This document shows, in pieces, positions 1 to 11,262 of a DNA stretch of 64,000 nt. The translations under genes were made by a program, and so were the position numbers. Position 1 is the stretch's first letter; each line of letters starts with the position of its first letter. Under the pieces are notes generated by a model, which had not been told where the DNA came from, did no database searches, and was given only the letters and a program-made list of their open reading frames with translations. The DNA is taken from positions 148,138,241-148,202,240 of the forward strand of contig CM043945.1 of assembly GCA_014529385.2 (NCBI GenBank), read 5' to 3'. The DNA is from Adiantum capillus-veneris (Eukaryota > Streptophyta > Polypodiopsida > Polypodiales > Pteridaceae).

Positions 1-1772
1 AAAGAAACTATCCACAGATAAAGAGAGAGTTATGGGGTATGGTTACAGCCTTGAAAAGTGGGAAAGAGTACCTAATTGGTGCATGTGTGGTTGTAGAAAC
101 AGATTGTCTACCACTTCTTGGGATGATTACAAGCTGCTCAACACCAGACATTGCTATGTTGCGGTGGATTGCCTACATTAAGTCCTTAAATCCCAAGCTT
201 AAGCACATTGCAGGTAAAGACAATACAGTGGCAGATATGCTATCAAGGGCAAGGTATGAAGATGAGTCACAAATGATTGATGAGGGAGATGATGTAGGCA
301 CAAAATTCTATTCTATCTCTCATATCAAAGGTAACAATGTCTGCATGACTAATTCACTTGAATTGTTCTTGAAAGATCTTTATGAAGGTGATTGGCTTTC
401 TATTGGAAGGTACTTGAGTACTCTAACAAAACAGGATGATTGGTCTGAACAAGAATTCAAGAGGATACGCAGGAAAGCATATGGGTACTTTTTAAGGGAT
501 GGTTACTTGTGGAAGCATCCTAAACAAAAGGGTGCTACACCACAACGGGTTATATGTAAAAAAGAGACTCAAGTAAAGCTCATGCAAGAGTTTCATGAGA
601 GTCTATGGGCTGGACACAGGGGTGTGTGGGCAACCTTCTCCAAGTTGAAAGAAAAATACTGGTGGAAGGGTATGTATAAAGATGTATCTCAGTTTGTAGA
701 GTCATGTGTAACTTGTCAAATGTATTCAAATGTTGGACATCGTGATGGATTGCACCCTACATATCCACTATCCATGCACTATAAATGGGTTGTGGATCTA
801 GTCACGATGCCTTTAGGACTCTGGCAGATGAGATACTTGGTTCTTGCATGAGAGGACCTAACTAACCAGGTTGAAGGAAGAGCATTAAGAGCTAAGACCA
901 CAGAAGCTGTGTGCAAATTCCTTCTTGATGAGGTGATTTGTCGTTATGGTTGTGTGGGAAAAATCACTGCAGATTGAGGTGAACTAGATGCCGAAGAAGC
1001 AAGGGAGTTCTTTTCTAGATTAGGGATCAAGCTTTCTCTTACTACAGCTTGCAACCCTGAAGGCAATGGAAAGAGTGAAAGAGGGCATCCTCCTATCATC
1101 AAAGCTTTGGCCAAGGTTTGCGAAGGAAGAGTTGGTGAGTGGCCAAAATTGTTACCATATGCTTTATGGGCTGATCGTACAACACATAGCTCAGTAACTG
1201 GCTACATGCCTGCGGAGCTAATGCATGGTCAAAAGCCAGTGAGGCCGATTGAGGATACAATTCCCACATGGAATGTACTACCTTGGCAAGAGGGGCTTAG
1301 TAGGGAAGATCTCCTTGCACTGCGTATAAGGCAGCTAGAGAGAAGACCTGGAGACATTGAAGCTGCAAAAGAACGACTCAAAAATGCAAGGTTGAAAAAC
1401 AAGGACTATTTTGATAAGCGACATCGACTCAGGAGCAAAGCAATTGACAAAGGTGACTGGGTTTTAGTGTATGATAGTAGCCTTGATAACCAGCACACAG
1501 TCATGCGTAAGTTCTCAAAAAGATGGTTTGGACCGTATGTTGTAAAGCATGTGCATGAAAATGCTACTTACAGCTTTTCTGAACTAGATGGTACAGAATT
1601 AAAGATTCCCATTGCAGGAAAAAGGATTAAAATGTTTAAGAGAAGAGGAGACAATGATCTAAAAGATATGGATGAGGAAGAAGAGAAAAACACAGGTGAA
1701 GATCAAAGTGAACATGAAGCTCTGGAATCATCCAGTGAAGAAGAAGACAAGGAAGATATACAAGAGGTCTAA
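1..1772 (+). pseudogene. Family A gypsy pol, 3' part (RNase H, integrase), left-truncated copy
   Basis: This is the distal pol of a Ty3/gypsy element cut by the window edge, matching 8,052-9,823 almost base for base. It begins in the RNase H/connection region, continues into an HHCC integrase zinc finger (WAGHRGVW, then CVTCQMY near 700-725), the integrase core and a C-terminal GPYVVK-type segment, and ends in an acidic tail at 1,772. It is broken: TGA at 849-851 (CGA in the other copy) and TGA at 975-977, which falls next to the second integrase aspartate and is shared with the other copy. Both TGA codons look like CGA-to-TGA (CpG) changes. The part after 977 stays in frame to 1,772 and has no plausible ATG of its own, so it is not a separate gene. 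Confidence 0.9.
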
Positions 1773-1813
1773 TCTTACAAAGAGACAATGTGGCACATAC
1801 CGGAGGATGTGCA

Positions 1814-1830
1814 GGTTTAGAGGGGGTGGA
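1814..1830 (+). other. Polypurine tract of family A
   Basis: A purine-rich tract (AGAGGGGGTGGA at its 3' end) abuts the TGTCG start of the LTR at 1,831. In LTR retrotransposons such a tract primes plus-strand synthesis, so it fixes the LTR boundary. The second copy lies at 9,865-9,881. Confidence 0.8.
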
Positions 1831-2656
1831 TGTCGTGCTGTGACACGTACATAGTGGGAACGCATGCTACAAGATCTATCTTGTATTTTTTTAGATACAT
1901 AATTATATTTCCTATAGTGTACATATTTAAATTTAAGTATAATAATAAGCCTTCTATCTCATCCTATTATTTTTCTCAAGGGTAACCTATCCTTACTTTA
2001 CCATCAGAAAATACTATGGGAAAAGCATCAATAGCTTTGCCTTTTTAACTTGGGGAAAAAAGCATTGATTCTTTATTTCTACTATTTCATTATCATCTCA
2101 CACCCTAGCTAGATCCTATATCTAGGGTAAACTCCAATATATATATATTCTATGTATTTTTTATACTTTTCTTATATTTCTTTTTAAATAGCTACAAGGA
2201 GAGAATCAAATTCTAGTGGGACACTAGGTGGCATGATTTCAAAGATACACTTATTTTAATGCATTATTGCAAGCATGATTACAAAACATTGTGAAGGAGC
2301 AATGTCATGCTTTCATATGGCATGAGGTGTCCTTTCGAATTAAATGAAATTCTAGGCTAAGGAGACCACATGAAGACTTTTGCTGCCATAAATGGACCCT
2401 ATTTTGATGAATTTTTTACACAAGGTTCCAATCCGAATTGGAAAACTATTTTAAGATGAAAATCGTAGCTAATGAGCTGAAGTTTCTTCCCATATTTTTA
2501 CTTTTTTATTTGGAGCCACGGTTGAGGAGATATGATTAAAATAATGGACCCCAATCTGCCCACATCATGTAGGGACAACTCATTTCCAACTTTTTTCAAT
2601 TCCTGTTCACACTGGCTCCTCTCTTCTTATGTAAACCCTTGGGGGTTCCCTTCACC

Positions 2657-2663
2657 TATAAAA
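2657..2663 (+). promoter_or_regulatory. TATA box of family A LTR
   Basis: TATAAAA followed by GGGGACC, conserved at 10,707-10,713 in the second LTR. It is the likely RNA polymerase II core promoter, with transcription expected about 30 bp downstream, so the small ORFs at 3,239-3,666 would lie in the transcript leader ahead of gag. Confidence 0.65.
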
Positions 2664-2996
2664 GGGGACCTCTTCTTCCTTGGAAGGAACTCAAGCATTC
2701 AAGCCATTGATGAGAGGAATTCTCGAGGGAGTGAGTAGTAATGCCTAATTGTACTTAGCCATTAACATAAGCCCAAGCCTACACTTTCTCCTAGAGGGAG
2801 ACTAGCCATTCTTGCAACAAGCTAACCTTGGAAGATCAACTCTAATCAAAGAAGGTATTGCACTTGGTGCATCAATCAAAGTGGAATTATCCACTCTTCT
2901 TCTCTCTCCCATCAATAATGGTGCCGAAGGGTTTCAAGTAAGATGTGTTCTACATTGATGTTTTCTTGATTTCTTGTTGTTTTCATTTTCATCTCT

Positions 2997-3050
<54 letters not shown>

Positions 3051-3238
3051 CTAATCTCATCTCCTTAACCAAACCTATCTCTCTCATTCTTAGTAATTCA
3101 TCCTCTCTAGGTTCTCTTGCTTTAGGTACATCTCTCCCCGCAGTATCCTTATTGCCTACGGGCAAGAATAGGGCTTGGGAGGGAAACTTCTCATCTCTTC
3201 GCTTCTCTCATATCTACATTTCTCACATACTATCCTAG

Positions 3239-3457
3239 ATGAATAACCCACATGATGATCATTTCTATCGCTTTCACTCTGTACGATCTATTAAAATTAA
3301 CGTATGGATTAGCCGTAAAATACACTTTCAACAACGTATAGTGTTTTTCTTCGGCCCTGAAAGGCTTAATGAAATACTTCTATCACCGGATCCCATCATA
3401 CTACCTCTCATAGACTATAATTTTTCTTTTGATGTAAGCGTAGTTATCTTGCTATGA
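3239..3457 (+). CDS. LTR-encoded small protein 1 (72 aa, unknown family)
   Basis: An ATG-initiated ORF of 72 aa in the R-U5 part of the LTR, upstream of gag. I do not recognise it as gag, pol, env or a known plant protein. Key residues: INV at 20-22, SRK, FQQRIVF, FGPxRLxEIL, a P-rich turn (PxPIILP), Y at 60 and SFDV near the C-terminus. The 72-aa ORF of element D at 57,717-57,935 aligns without gaps at 38 of 72 identities (my hand count), with many synonymous codon differences. The second ORF here is a diverged duplicate. The other LTR carries the same ORF with one amino-acid change. It is rich in hydrophobic and beta-prone residues, with no signal peptide or zinc finger. Its TGA stop overlaps the next ATG. 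Confidence 0.7.
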   Translation: MNNPHDDHFYRFHSVRSIKINVWISRKIHFQQRIVFFFGPERLNEILLSPDPIILPLIDYNFSFDVSVVILL

Positions 3458-3666
3458 ACCAAGAGGATTTGTACACACAATTAATCCCAATCACTAGACA
3501 AAATATATATATTATGGTAAGCACAAAACTACAATTCCAAAGAACAATTCGTAGCCTATTTGGTCAGTCAAGATTGAATGCCATTAACTCATCCATTAAC
3601 CCTTTCATATTACCCATGATACGATATGACCATAGCCTTGATGTTTTCATCTTCGTATTGTTTTGA
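3454..3666 (+). CDS. LTR-encoded small protein 2 (70 aa), tandem paralogue of protein 1
   Basis: Starts at the ATG of an ATGA overlap with the preceding ORF, an arrangement compatible with termination-reinitiation. It aligns with small protein 1 at 23 of about 53 positions (hand count): S-x-K, F-Q, LFG, RLN, the P-x-I-L-P segment, I-x-Y, S-x-DV and a hydrophobic C-terminal end. Shared length, order and end point indicate a tandem duplication that then diverged. The second LTR copy (11,478-11,690) keeps the frame with two amino-acid changes. Function unknown. Confidence 0.65.
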   Translation: MNQEDLYTQLIPITRQNIYIMVSTKLQFQRTIRSLFGQSRLNAINSSINPFILPMIRYDHSLDVFIFVLF

Positions 3667-3873
3667 CATTCTCTTTTGCGTTCTTCATTTGTGTGTGTGA
3701 GTGCAAGAGAGAAAGAGTGAGTCTTCTTTGATTGCACTTCTTTCCAAACCCTAGACTTCATGGCATCTATGGTTTAACTCCTTCATATAGTTTTTGTTGA
3801 GTTCTCTCACAAACTCTCACAGCCATAAGCCCGGTGCTTTCCTGGCAAGACCGCAAATTTCTCGATATATTTT

Positions 3874-3893
3874 TGGTGAGCCCGATGCGAATC
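3874..3893 (+). other. Primer-binding-like site of family A
   Basis: TGGTGAGCCCGATG begins six bases after the LTR end and has the TGG expected to pair with a tRNA CCA end. Element E has the similar TGGTGAACCCGACG in the same place (minus strand, near 44,742). I cannot name the tRNA with confidence. Confidence 0.55.
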
Positions 3894-3920
3894 TGATAGG
3901 GTGAGAGTTTGTGGGTAACC

Positions 3921-4736
3921 ATGGGTGATCATGTTGAGCAACAGGGTATGCATTTTGACCCAGCAACAATGCAAATGTTTCAAGCATTTGCAATGTTCAT
4001 GCAACAACAACATGCTACTAAAAGAAGGGATATTTCAGCAATGAAGGCCATACAAGCGGTCGTCACCAGAATGGATCAGTTCAATGGCAAAGATGTAACC
4101 AAGTACTTACGCGAGTATGTGAAGGAGATGGAGCTGCATCGCGTGTCAGAAGGTGAGATGATTCAAAGCTTTGAGCTAGTTGTTGCTCCAGAAATTAGGG
4201 AGCATGTTAGGGCAATTAAAGATGGGCATGAGAGAAATTGGGAAGAACTCAAAGTAGCTTTAAAGGAGGAATATTTCATGGAGGACTCAGAGAGAGTGAC
4301 CAAAAGGACATTCTTAGAATGGATAGTCAAGCCAAAGCAAGGACTATCAATAACAGAGCTACTTAGGGAATTTGAGCGGCGCTATGCACAACTCACTAGG
4401 ACAGAAAGGGCTACACTAGATGCAGAGAAGACAGATCTTTTCTTACAAGCTGCAGGTAAAGAGTTTCAAGAAAATTTGGAGCTTCTTCTTGAAGATAAAG
4501 ATGCTGAGCAAGGACTAAAGACCGACCGGAATGAGGTTGAAGGTGCGGTCTCACTACTTGCCAAACGACAAAGAAGAAGGGACAAGATGGTAGTAAACAC
4601 TACAAGTCCTTCCACCTCAACTTCTGACAAAATAGTAAAGCCTACTTTTATCGCTCCTAAGTTTGATGAGTCCATGCTAGAAAAGCTTGTGAAGGGAATG
4701 CGTGACTTGAAGGTGAAGTTTTCAAAGCTTGAATAA
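3921..4736 (+). CDS. Family A gag (capsid-like), 271 aa
   Basis: Starts at the ATG at 3,921, 54 bases after the LTR. The N-terminal part is rich in M and Q. The central region resembles a Ty3 retrotransposon gag: a helical stretch with FNGKDVTKYL, EYVKEMEL and EYFMEDSERVTKRTF, and a basic RQRRRDK segment. The capsid would package element RNA in the cytoplasm. The frame stops at TAA 4,734-4,736 but continues in the same frame into a zinc knuckle, so the stop either separates gag from the rest or is a disabling mutation. Confidence 0.8.
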   Translation: MGDHVEQQGMHFDPATMQMFQAFAMFMQQQHATKRRDISAMKAIQAVVTRMDQFNGKDVTKYLREYVKEMELHRVSEGEMIQSFELVVAPEIREHVRAIKDGHERNWEELKVALKEEYFMEDSERVTKRTFLEWIVKPKQGLSITELLREFERRYAQLTRTERATLDAEKTDLFLQAAGKEFQENLELLLEDKDAEQGLKTDRNEVEGAVSLLAKRQRRRDKMVVNTTSPSTSTSDKIVKPTFIAPKFDESMLEKLVKGMRDLKVKFSKLE

Positions 4737-6296
4737 AAAGGCCAACCATCAGGGCCACTTCCTAGGCAAAGACAACAGCCCAAAGAAGGGTTTGTTAATA
4801 GATGTATTTGGTGTGATAGTACAGACCATGTAAGAAGGGATTGTGATGATTTTAGTGATGCTTTGTCAAAACATGTTGTCTTTTTTAAGGATGGTAAAAT
4901 CCACTTAAGAGAGACAGGTCTACCCTTAAGAACTAACTTTGGGAAGGGGGGAATGCAAACCTTAGTTGAAGATATGGCAACCAAGCATGCCACCTCTTCA
5001 GTTGAGGCAGCTACTTATGGAGTAAAAATTGAACATTTTTGTGATGAAGAGGTGAGTGACCATCATGGTCAAATTTGGCCAAATGTCATGCAATTAGCTA
5101 AAAAGGGAAAGCTTAAAAAAGAGATTCTACATGAAGCAGGTGATTGCATACGTCTAGAAATAGGATGGAATGATCCAGTGGACTCATTGTCAATGCATGC
5201 CTACATTACAAAATGCCAACAAAATGAGGCAATTGTAGAAGAGAAGCGCAGACGTGAGAATGCTGATGAAGGACCATCCAAAAGAGATTCTAGAAGTGGG
5301 GGAAGAAGCGACTCAATGCCTTCTCAAACACCCTCAACACAAGGAGCATCTCCACCTGAAGTACTCATGGAGGAGTCTACAACAGGAAAGAAGAAAGAGC
5401 CAACGAAAGGTAAGACAAAAGGCCCAACTTATAAACTACAATCTGATATTGAGGTTGCTACAGATTTAAAGAAAGTCTTGGAGGAAAGGATCTTGAATAG
5501 CAAGATTGAGTTTACTCTGGGAGAAGTTCTTGGCATTGCAAAGCGTGAATTCCATGAGGAGATCGTTGACATCATCAAGAGAAAGAGGCAAACGCTTGCT
5601 GAAGTTTCTCGTCCACAGGTTGAAGGGGAAACCTCAAAGACACAAGGGATGCAAGTGCAAAATAAGGAGAATGATGGAGCTATGGTAGGATGCTACCAAT
5701 CTAGTGGGACAGTGAAGCAAGTGCATTTCTCAAATGATGATGAAGAAGTTGAAGATATTCCTAGGAGTTACTATTCGCGAAGTCATTGGGCAAGGGCTAC
5801 TACAAAAACTTTGGTCAAGGTAGGTGATCTTGAAGAGCCATTTGTTGCCTTGATTGACCATGGTTCAGAAATAAACATAATGTCAAAGAGTCTCTACAAC
5901 AAGTGCAAATGGCCAATGGACACAGATCATGGTTGGATGGTAAAAGTAGCAAACAATTCATCCGGTGAATTGTATGCAGCATGTCCAGGTGTGAAGGTAA
6001 CAATAGGTGATGTAAAGATTGACCAAAACTTCTTTGTACAGGATACATCTTCATATCATCTCATCCTTGGACAACCCTACATTGTGGGAGTTCGAATGGA
6101 AACAAAGGTAATGGATGATGGTTCAGCATATGCTAGGATACGTATCAAAGATGGTAAACGAGCTGTCCAATTTCTCACAGTTTGTGTGAACCATGAAAGA
6201 AATCATGACAACCTCAGAGAACATCCTCTACCAAAGGTAAGCAAAGAGTTTCATGATCATAGAGAAATGATGGGTTTTGGCCAAGTACCATTGTAA
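4737..6296 (+). CDS. Family A zinc knuckle plus aspartic protease
   Basis: Same frame as gag, directly after its stop. It opens with a CX2CX4HX4C knuckle (CIWC...H...C, about 4,805-4,850), passes through a charged K/E-rich linker and reaches a retropepsin-like domain near 5,815-6,110: ALIDHGSEIN, with H in place of the usual S or T after the catalytic D, and a YHLILGQPYI flap-end motif. The family cleaves Gag-Pol. There is no convincing ATG near the start; it was probably made by readthrough or as one polyprotein. The next domain (RT) is in a different frame, overlapping from about 6,280. Confidence 0.75.
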   Translation, partial: KGQPSGPLPRQRQQPKEGFVNRCIWCDSTDHVRRDCDDFSDALSKHVVFFKDGKIHLRETGLPLRTNFGKGGMQTLVEDMATKHATSSVEAATYGVKIEHFCDEEVSDHHGQIWPNVMQLAKKGKLKKEILHEAGDCIRLEIGWNDPVDSLSMHAYITKCQQNEAIVEEKRRRENADEGPSKRDSRSGGRSDSMPSQTPSTQGASPPEVLMEESTTGKKKEPTKGKTKGPTYKLQSDIEVATDLKKVLEERILNSKIEFTLGEVLGIAKREFHEEIVDIIKRKRQTLAEVSRPQVEGETSKTQGMQVQNKENDGAMVGCYQSSGTVKQVHFSNDDEEVEDIPRSYYSRSHWARATTKTLVKVGDLEEPFVALIDHGSEINIMSKSLYNKCKWPMDTDHGWMVKVANNSSGELYAACPGVKVTIGDVKIDQNFFVQDTSSYHLILGQPYIVGVRMETKVMDDGSAYARIRIKDGKRAVQFLTVCVNHERNHDNLREHPLPKVSKEFHDHREMMGFGQVPL

Positions 6297-9200
6297 AGCG
6301 GGATTGCAGTGGTACAGAAAGAAAAAGGGTCTCGCTTGATCCAAAAATAGGTGAAACTTTCTCGATGAGCTCCTTGGTAACAAGGAATGGATCGGTATGT
6401 TTTACAAACCTTGAAGATTTGAAGAGATATGAGAGGCAATATGTGCATAATGTACAAATAGGCATGAAAAAGAGTGGGTTGCTAAAGCCTACTGAAAATG
6501 TTTTGGGTTTGTGTGAACAAGTTTCTTTTGTAGATACTATGGGTGAGCTTGATGCTATAATGAGGTCTAGTTTGCATCTTGAAAATGAAGTTGTGGAAGT
6601 TTGCTCTATGGAAATGTATCAAGTAATAGAAGCCTTTAAAGAAAGCCAAACAGTTGGCCCAGAAGTCCATGTTGAAACTAAATACAAGAGTGTAGCAAAG
6701 AAGGTGAAACCAGTACCTTCACCCTTACCACCCAACAACAGGGAAAAGATTGAACAGGCTTCTTTACAACCAAGTTTGCGGAATCCTAAAAAGATCGGGC
6801 ATACCTTCACAAAGGAGTCTTTTCAAGAGTTGCAGATTGGTTGCGAGGAGTTTCTAACATAGGAGGAGACAAAGTGCTTCAAAGAAATGCTTTCAAAGCA
6901 TGGTAAGGCTTTTGCATTTGAGCCACATGAGATAGGATGTGTTGATCCTTATATTGTAGCTCCTATGGTAATTTTCACAATACCTCATGTGCCTTGGAAT
7001 CTGCAGCCTATTCCGGTTCCAAAGGCTCATTTGCCAAAGTTAGTAGAGCTACTGAATGCGAAAATCAAAATGGGAATCTTGGAGCCTTCTTGTGCTCCAT
7101 ACTCAAACAGGTGGTTCACAGTTCCAAAGAAGAATGGTTCTCTACGCTTCATCCAAGATATGCAACCAGTGAACAAGGTGACAATTAGAAATGCAGGAAC
7201 AGGTCCAATTGTGGATGAATTTGCAGAGGCGTTTGCAGGGAGGGCAATCTACTCAATGGGGGATCTCTACTCAGGGTATGATCAATTTCAGCTTGCAATC
7301 GAAAGTAGAGACTTGACAACCATGAGGACACCTTTGGGTTTGGTAAGGATGTGTACCTTGCCACAGGGAGCAACCAACTCGGTTGCACATATGATGAATG
7401 GGATGAATAAGGTCTTACGTGACTTTATTCCTCAAATCACAATGCCTTTCATTGATGATTTGCCTATCAAAGGATGTGAAGAAAGTGACAAAGATGAGGC
7501 TTTGGATCTCAAGGGATGTCGCAGGTTTGTGGTAAATCACATAAATGATTTTGATAAAATTTTGTCTAGGTTGGAAGAAGTGAATCTTACATTGTCAGGG
7601 AAAAAGTCTATGTTTGGTGTCAAAGAAGTGCTCATTGTGGGGCACATGTGTGGGCCATATGGTAGGAAACCTTGTCCATCAAAGGTAGATGCCATCCAAA
7701 GAATGAAAGAAACATGCACTAGCATCACTGAGGCTAGAAGTTTTCTGGGAGCATGTGTCTTCTATGTTATTTGGATTCCACATTATGCACATGTAGCTGA
7801 TCCTCTTTATCAGCTGCTTAGAAAGAATCAAAAGTTTAAATGGACAGAAGCACATGTAAAATCCATGAAAAAGCTAAAGGAGTTACTCCAGTCAGCAACG
7901 ACTTTGAGAAAGGTAGACTATGAGTGTCAAAGGCCAGTGATTGTGACAGTAGATACCAGTCCTACAGGGATTGGATGGGCAATAGGGCAAGATGACAAAG
8001 AAGGACACAGGTATGTGGTAAGATTTGGAGCAAAGGTACTAAGTGCTCGCCAAAGAAACTATCCACAGATAAAGAGAGAGTTATGGGGTATGGTTACAGC
8101 CTTGAAAAGTGGGAAAGAGTACCTAATTGGTGCATGTGTGGTTGTAGAAACAGATTGTCTACCACTTCTTGGGATGATTACAAGCTGCTCAACACCAGAC
8201 ATTGCTATGTTGCGGTGGATTGCCTACATTAAGTCCTTAAATCCCAAGCTTAAGCACATTGCAGGTAAAGACAATACAGTGGCAGATATGCTATCAAGGG
8301 CAAGGTATGAAGATGAGTCACAAATGATTGATGAGGGAGATGATGTAGGCACAAAATTCTATTCTATCTCTCATATCAAAGGTAACAATGTCTGCATGAC
8401 TAATTCACTTGAATTGTTCTTGAAAGATCTTTATGAAGGTGATTGGCTTTCTATTGGAAGGTACTTGAGTACTCTAACAAAACAAGATGATTGGTCTGAA
8501 CAAGAATTCAAGAGGATACGCAGGAAAGCATATGGGTACTTTTTAAGGGATGGTTACTTGTGGAAGCATCCTAAACAAAAGGGTGTTACACCACAACGGG
8601 TTATATGTAAAAAAGAGACTCAAGTAAAGCTCATGCAAGAGTTTCATGAGAGTCTATGGGCTGGACACAGGGGTGTGTGGGCAACCTTCTCCAAGTTGAA
8701 AGAAAAATACTGGTGGAAGGGTATGTATAAAGATGTATCTCAGTTTATAGAGTCATGTGTAACTTGTCAAATGTATTCAAATGTTGGACATCGTGATGGA
8801 TTGCACCCTACATATCCACTATCCATGCACTATAAATGGGTTGTGGATCTAGTCACGATGCCTTTAGGACTCTGGCAGATGAGATACTTGGTTCTTGCAC
8901 GAGAGGACCTAACTAACCAGGTTGAAGGAAGAGCATTAAGAGCTAAGACCACAGAAGCTGTGTGCAAATTCCTTCTTGATGAGGTGATTTGCCGTTATGG
9001 TTGTGTGGGAAAAATCACTGCAGATTGAGGTGAACTAGATGCCGAAGAAGCAAGGGAGTTCTTTTCTAGATTAGGGATCAAGCTTTCTCTTACTACAGCT
9101 TACAACCCTGAAGGCAATGGAAAGAGTGAAAGAGGGCATCCTCCTATCATCAAAGCTTTGGCCAAGGTTTGCGAAGGAAGAGTTGGTGAGTGGCCAAAAT

Positions 9201-9649
9201 TGTTACCATATGCTTTATGGGCTGATCGTACAACACATAGCTCAGTAATTGGCTACATGCCTGCGGAGCTAATGCATGGTCAAAAGCCAGTGAGGCCGAT
9301 TGAGGATACAATTCCCACATGGAATGTACTACCTTGGCAAGAGGGGCTTAGTAGGGAAGATCTCCTTGCACTGCGTATAAGGCAGCTAGAGAGAAGACCT
9401 GGAGACATTGAAGCTGCAAAAGAACGACTCAAAAATGCAAGGTTGAAAAACAAGGACTATTTTGATAAGCGACATCGACTCAGGAGCAAAGCAATTGACA
9501 AAGGTGACTGGGTTTTAGTGTATGATAGTAGCCTTGATAACCAGCACACAGTCATGCGTAAGTTCTCAAAAAGATGGTTTGGACCGTATGTTGTAAAGCA
9601 TGTGCATGAAAATGCTACTTACAGCTTGTCTGAACTAGATGGTACATAA
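6278..9649 (+). pseudogene. Family A pol: reverse transcriptase, RNase H, integrase
   Basis: One frame runs from about 6,278 with stops at 6,860-6,862, 9,026-9,028 and 9,647-9,649. RT spans roughly 6,990-7,650: PKKNGSLRFIQD, motif A DLYSGYDQ, LPQGATNSV and catalytic FIDD at 7,447-7,458. Ty3 RNase H follows (VDTSPTGIGWAIG, about 7,950; RELWGM, TDCLPL), then the integrase HHCC finger and the D...D...E core (VVDLVT, ITAD, NPEGNGKSE). It would copy element RNA to DNA and insert it. The frame is -1 relative to gag-protease. The TGA at 9,026 is shared with the left copy. The TAA at 9,647 (GAA in the left copy) is private and removes the acidic tail. Confidence 0.88.
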
Positions 9650-11262
9650 TTAAAGATTCCCATTGCAGGAAAAAGTATTAAAATGTTTAAGAGAAGAGGA
9701 GACAATGATCTAAAAGATATGGATGAGGAAGAAGAGAAAAACACAAGTGAAGATCAAAGTGAACATGAAGCTCTGGAATCATCCAGTGAAGAAGAAGACA
9801 AGGAAGATGTACAAGAGGTTTAATCTTACAAAGAGACAATGTGGCACATACCGGAAGATGTGCAGGTTTAGAGGGGGTGGATGTCGTGCTGTGACACGTA
9901 CATAGTGGGAACGCATGCTACAAAATCTATCTTGTATTTTTTGAGATACATAATTATATTTCCTATAGTGTACATATGCATATTTAAGTATAATAATAAG
10001 CCTTCTATCTCATCCTATTATTTTTCTCAAGGGTAACCTATCCTTACTTTACCAACAGAAAATACTATGGGAAAAGCATCAATACCTTCGCCTTTTTAAC
10101 TTGGGGCAAAAAGCATTGATTCTTTATTTCTACTATTTCATTATCATCTCACACCCTAGCTAGATCCTATATCTATGGTAAACTCCAATATATATATATT
10201 CTATGTATTTTTTATACTTTTCTTATATTTCTTTTTAAATAGCTACAAGGAGAGAATCAAATTCTAGTGGGACACTAGGTGGCATGATTTCAAAGATACA
10301 CTTATTTTAATGCATTATTGCAAGCATGATTACAAAAATTTGTGAAGGAGCAATGTCATGCTTTCATATGGCATGAGGTGTCCTTTGAAATTAAATGAAA
10401 GTCTAAGCTAAGGAGACCACATGAAGACTTTTTCTGCCATAAATGGACCCTATTTTGATGAATTTTTTACACAAGGTTCCAATCCGAATTGGAAAACTAT
10501 TTTAAGATGAAAATCGTAGCTAATGAGCTGAAGTTTCTGCCCATATTTTTACTTTTTTATTTGGAGCCACGGTTGAGGAGATATGATCAAAATACTGGAC
10601 CCCAATCTGCCCACATCATGCAGGGACAACTCATTTCCAACTTTTCCAATTCCTGTTCACACTGGCTCCTCACTTCTTGTGTAAACCCTTGGGGGTTCCC
10701 TTCACCTATAAAAGGGGACCTCTTCTTCCTTGGAAGGAACTCAAGCATTCAAGCCATTGATGAGAGGAATTCTCGAGGGAGTGAGTAGTAATGCCTAATT
10801 GTACTTAGCCATTAACATAAGCCCAAGCCTACACTTTCTCCTAGAGGGAGACTAGCCATTCTTGCAACAAGCTAACCTTGGAAGATCAACTCTAATCAAA
10901 TAAGGTATTGCACTTGGTGTATCAATCAAAGTGGAATTATCCACTCTTCTTCTCTCTCCCATCAATAATGGTGCCGAAGGGTTTCAAGTAAGATGTGTTC
11001 TACATTGATGTTTTCTTGATTTCTTGTTGTTTTCATTTTCATCTCTAATCCAACATATATATATATATATGTATCTAATCTCATCTCCTTAACCAAACCT
11101 ATCTCTCTCATTCTTAGTAATTCATCCTCTCTAGGTTCTCTTGCTACAGGTACATCTCTCCCCGCAGTATCCTTATTGCCTACGGGCAAGAATAGGGCTT
11201 GGGAGGGAAACTTCTCATCTCTTCGCTTCTCTCATATCTACATTTCTCACATACTATCCTAG

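Larger units (their letters stand above)
1831..3867 (+). repeat. Family A LTR, copy 1 (about 2.0 kb)
   Basis: It matches 9,882-11,891 over its whole length. It starts TGTCGTGCTG after the polypurine tract and ends TCGATA here and TCGACA in the other copy, so TG...CA is the likely ancestral form. A TATA box (TATAAAA) lies at 2,657-2,663, putting U3 at about 1,831-2,690 and leaving about 1.2 kb of R-U5. A (TA)n tract at 3,002-3,046 is longer here than in copy 2 and explains most of the length difference. Unusually, R-U5 holds two open small ORFs (3,239-3,457 and 3,454-3,666). This LTR is shared by the truncated left copy and the full right copy of a tandem pair. Confidence 0.88.

Noticed and set aside
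1107-1772. Integrase C-terminal ORF as a separate gene
   Set aside because: It is the same frame as the upstream pol after a nonsense codon and begins at a non-ATG codon.
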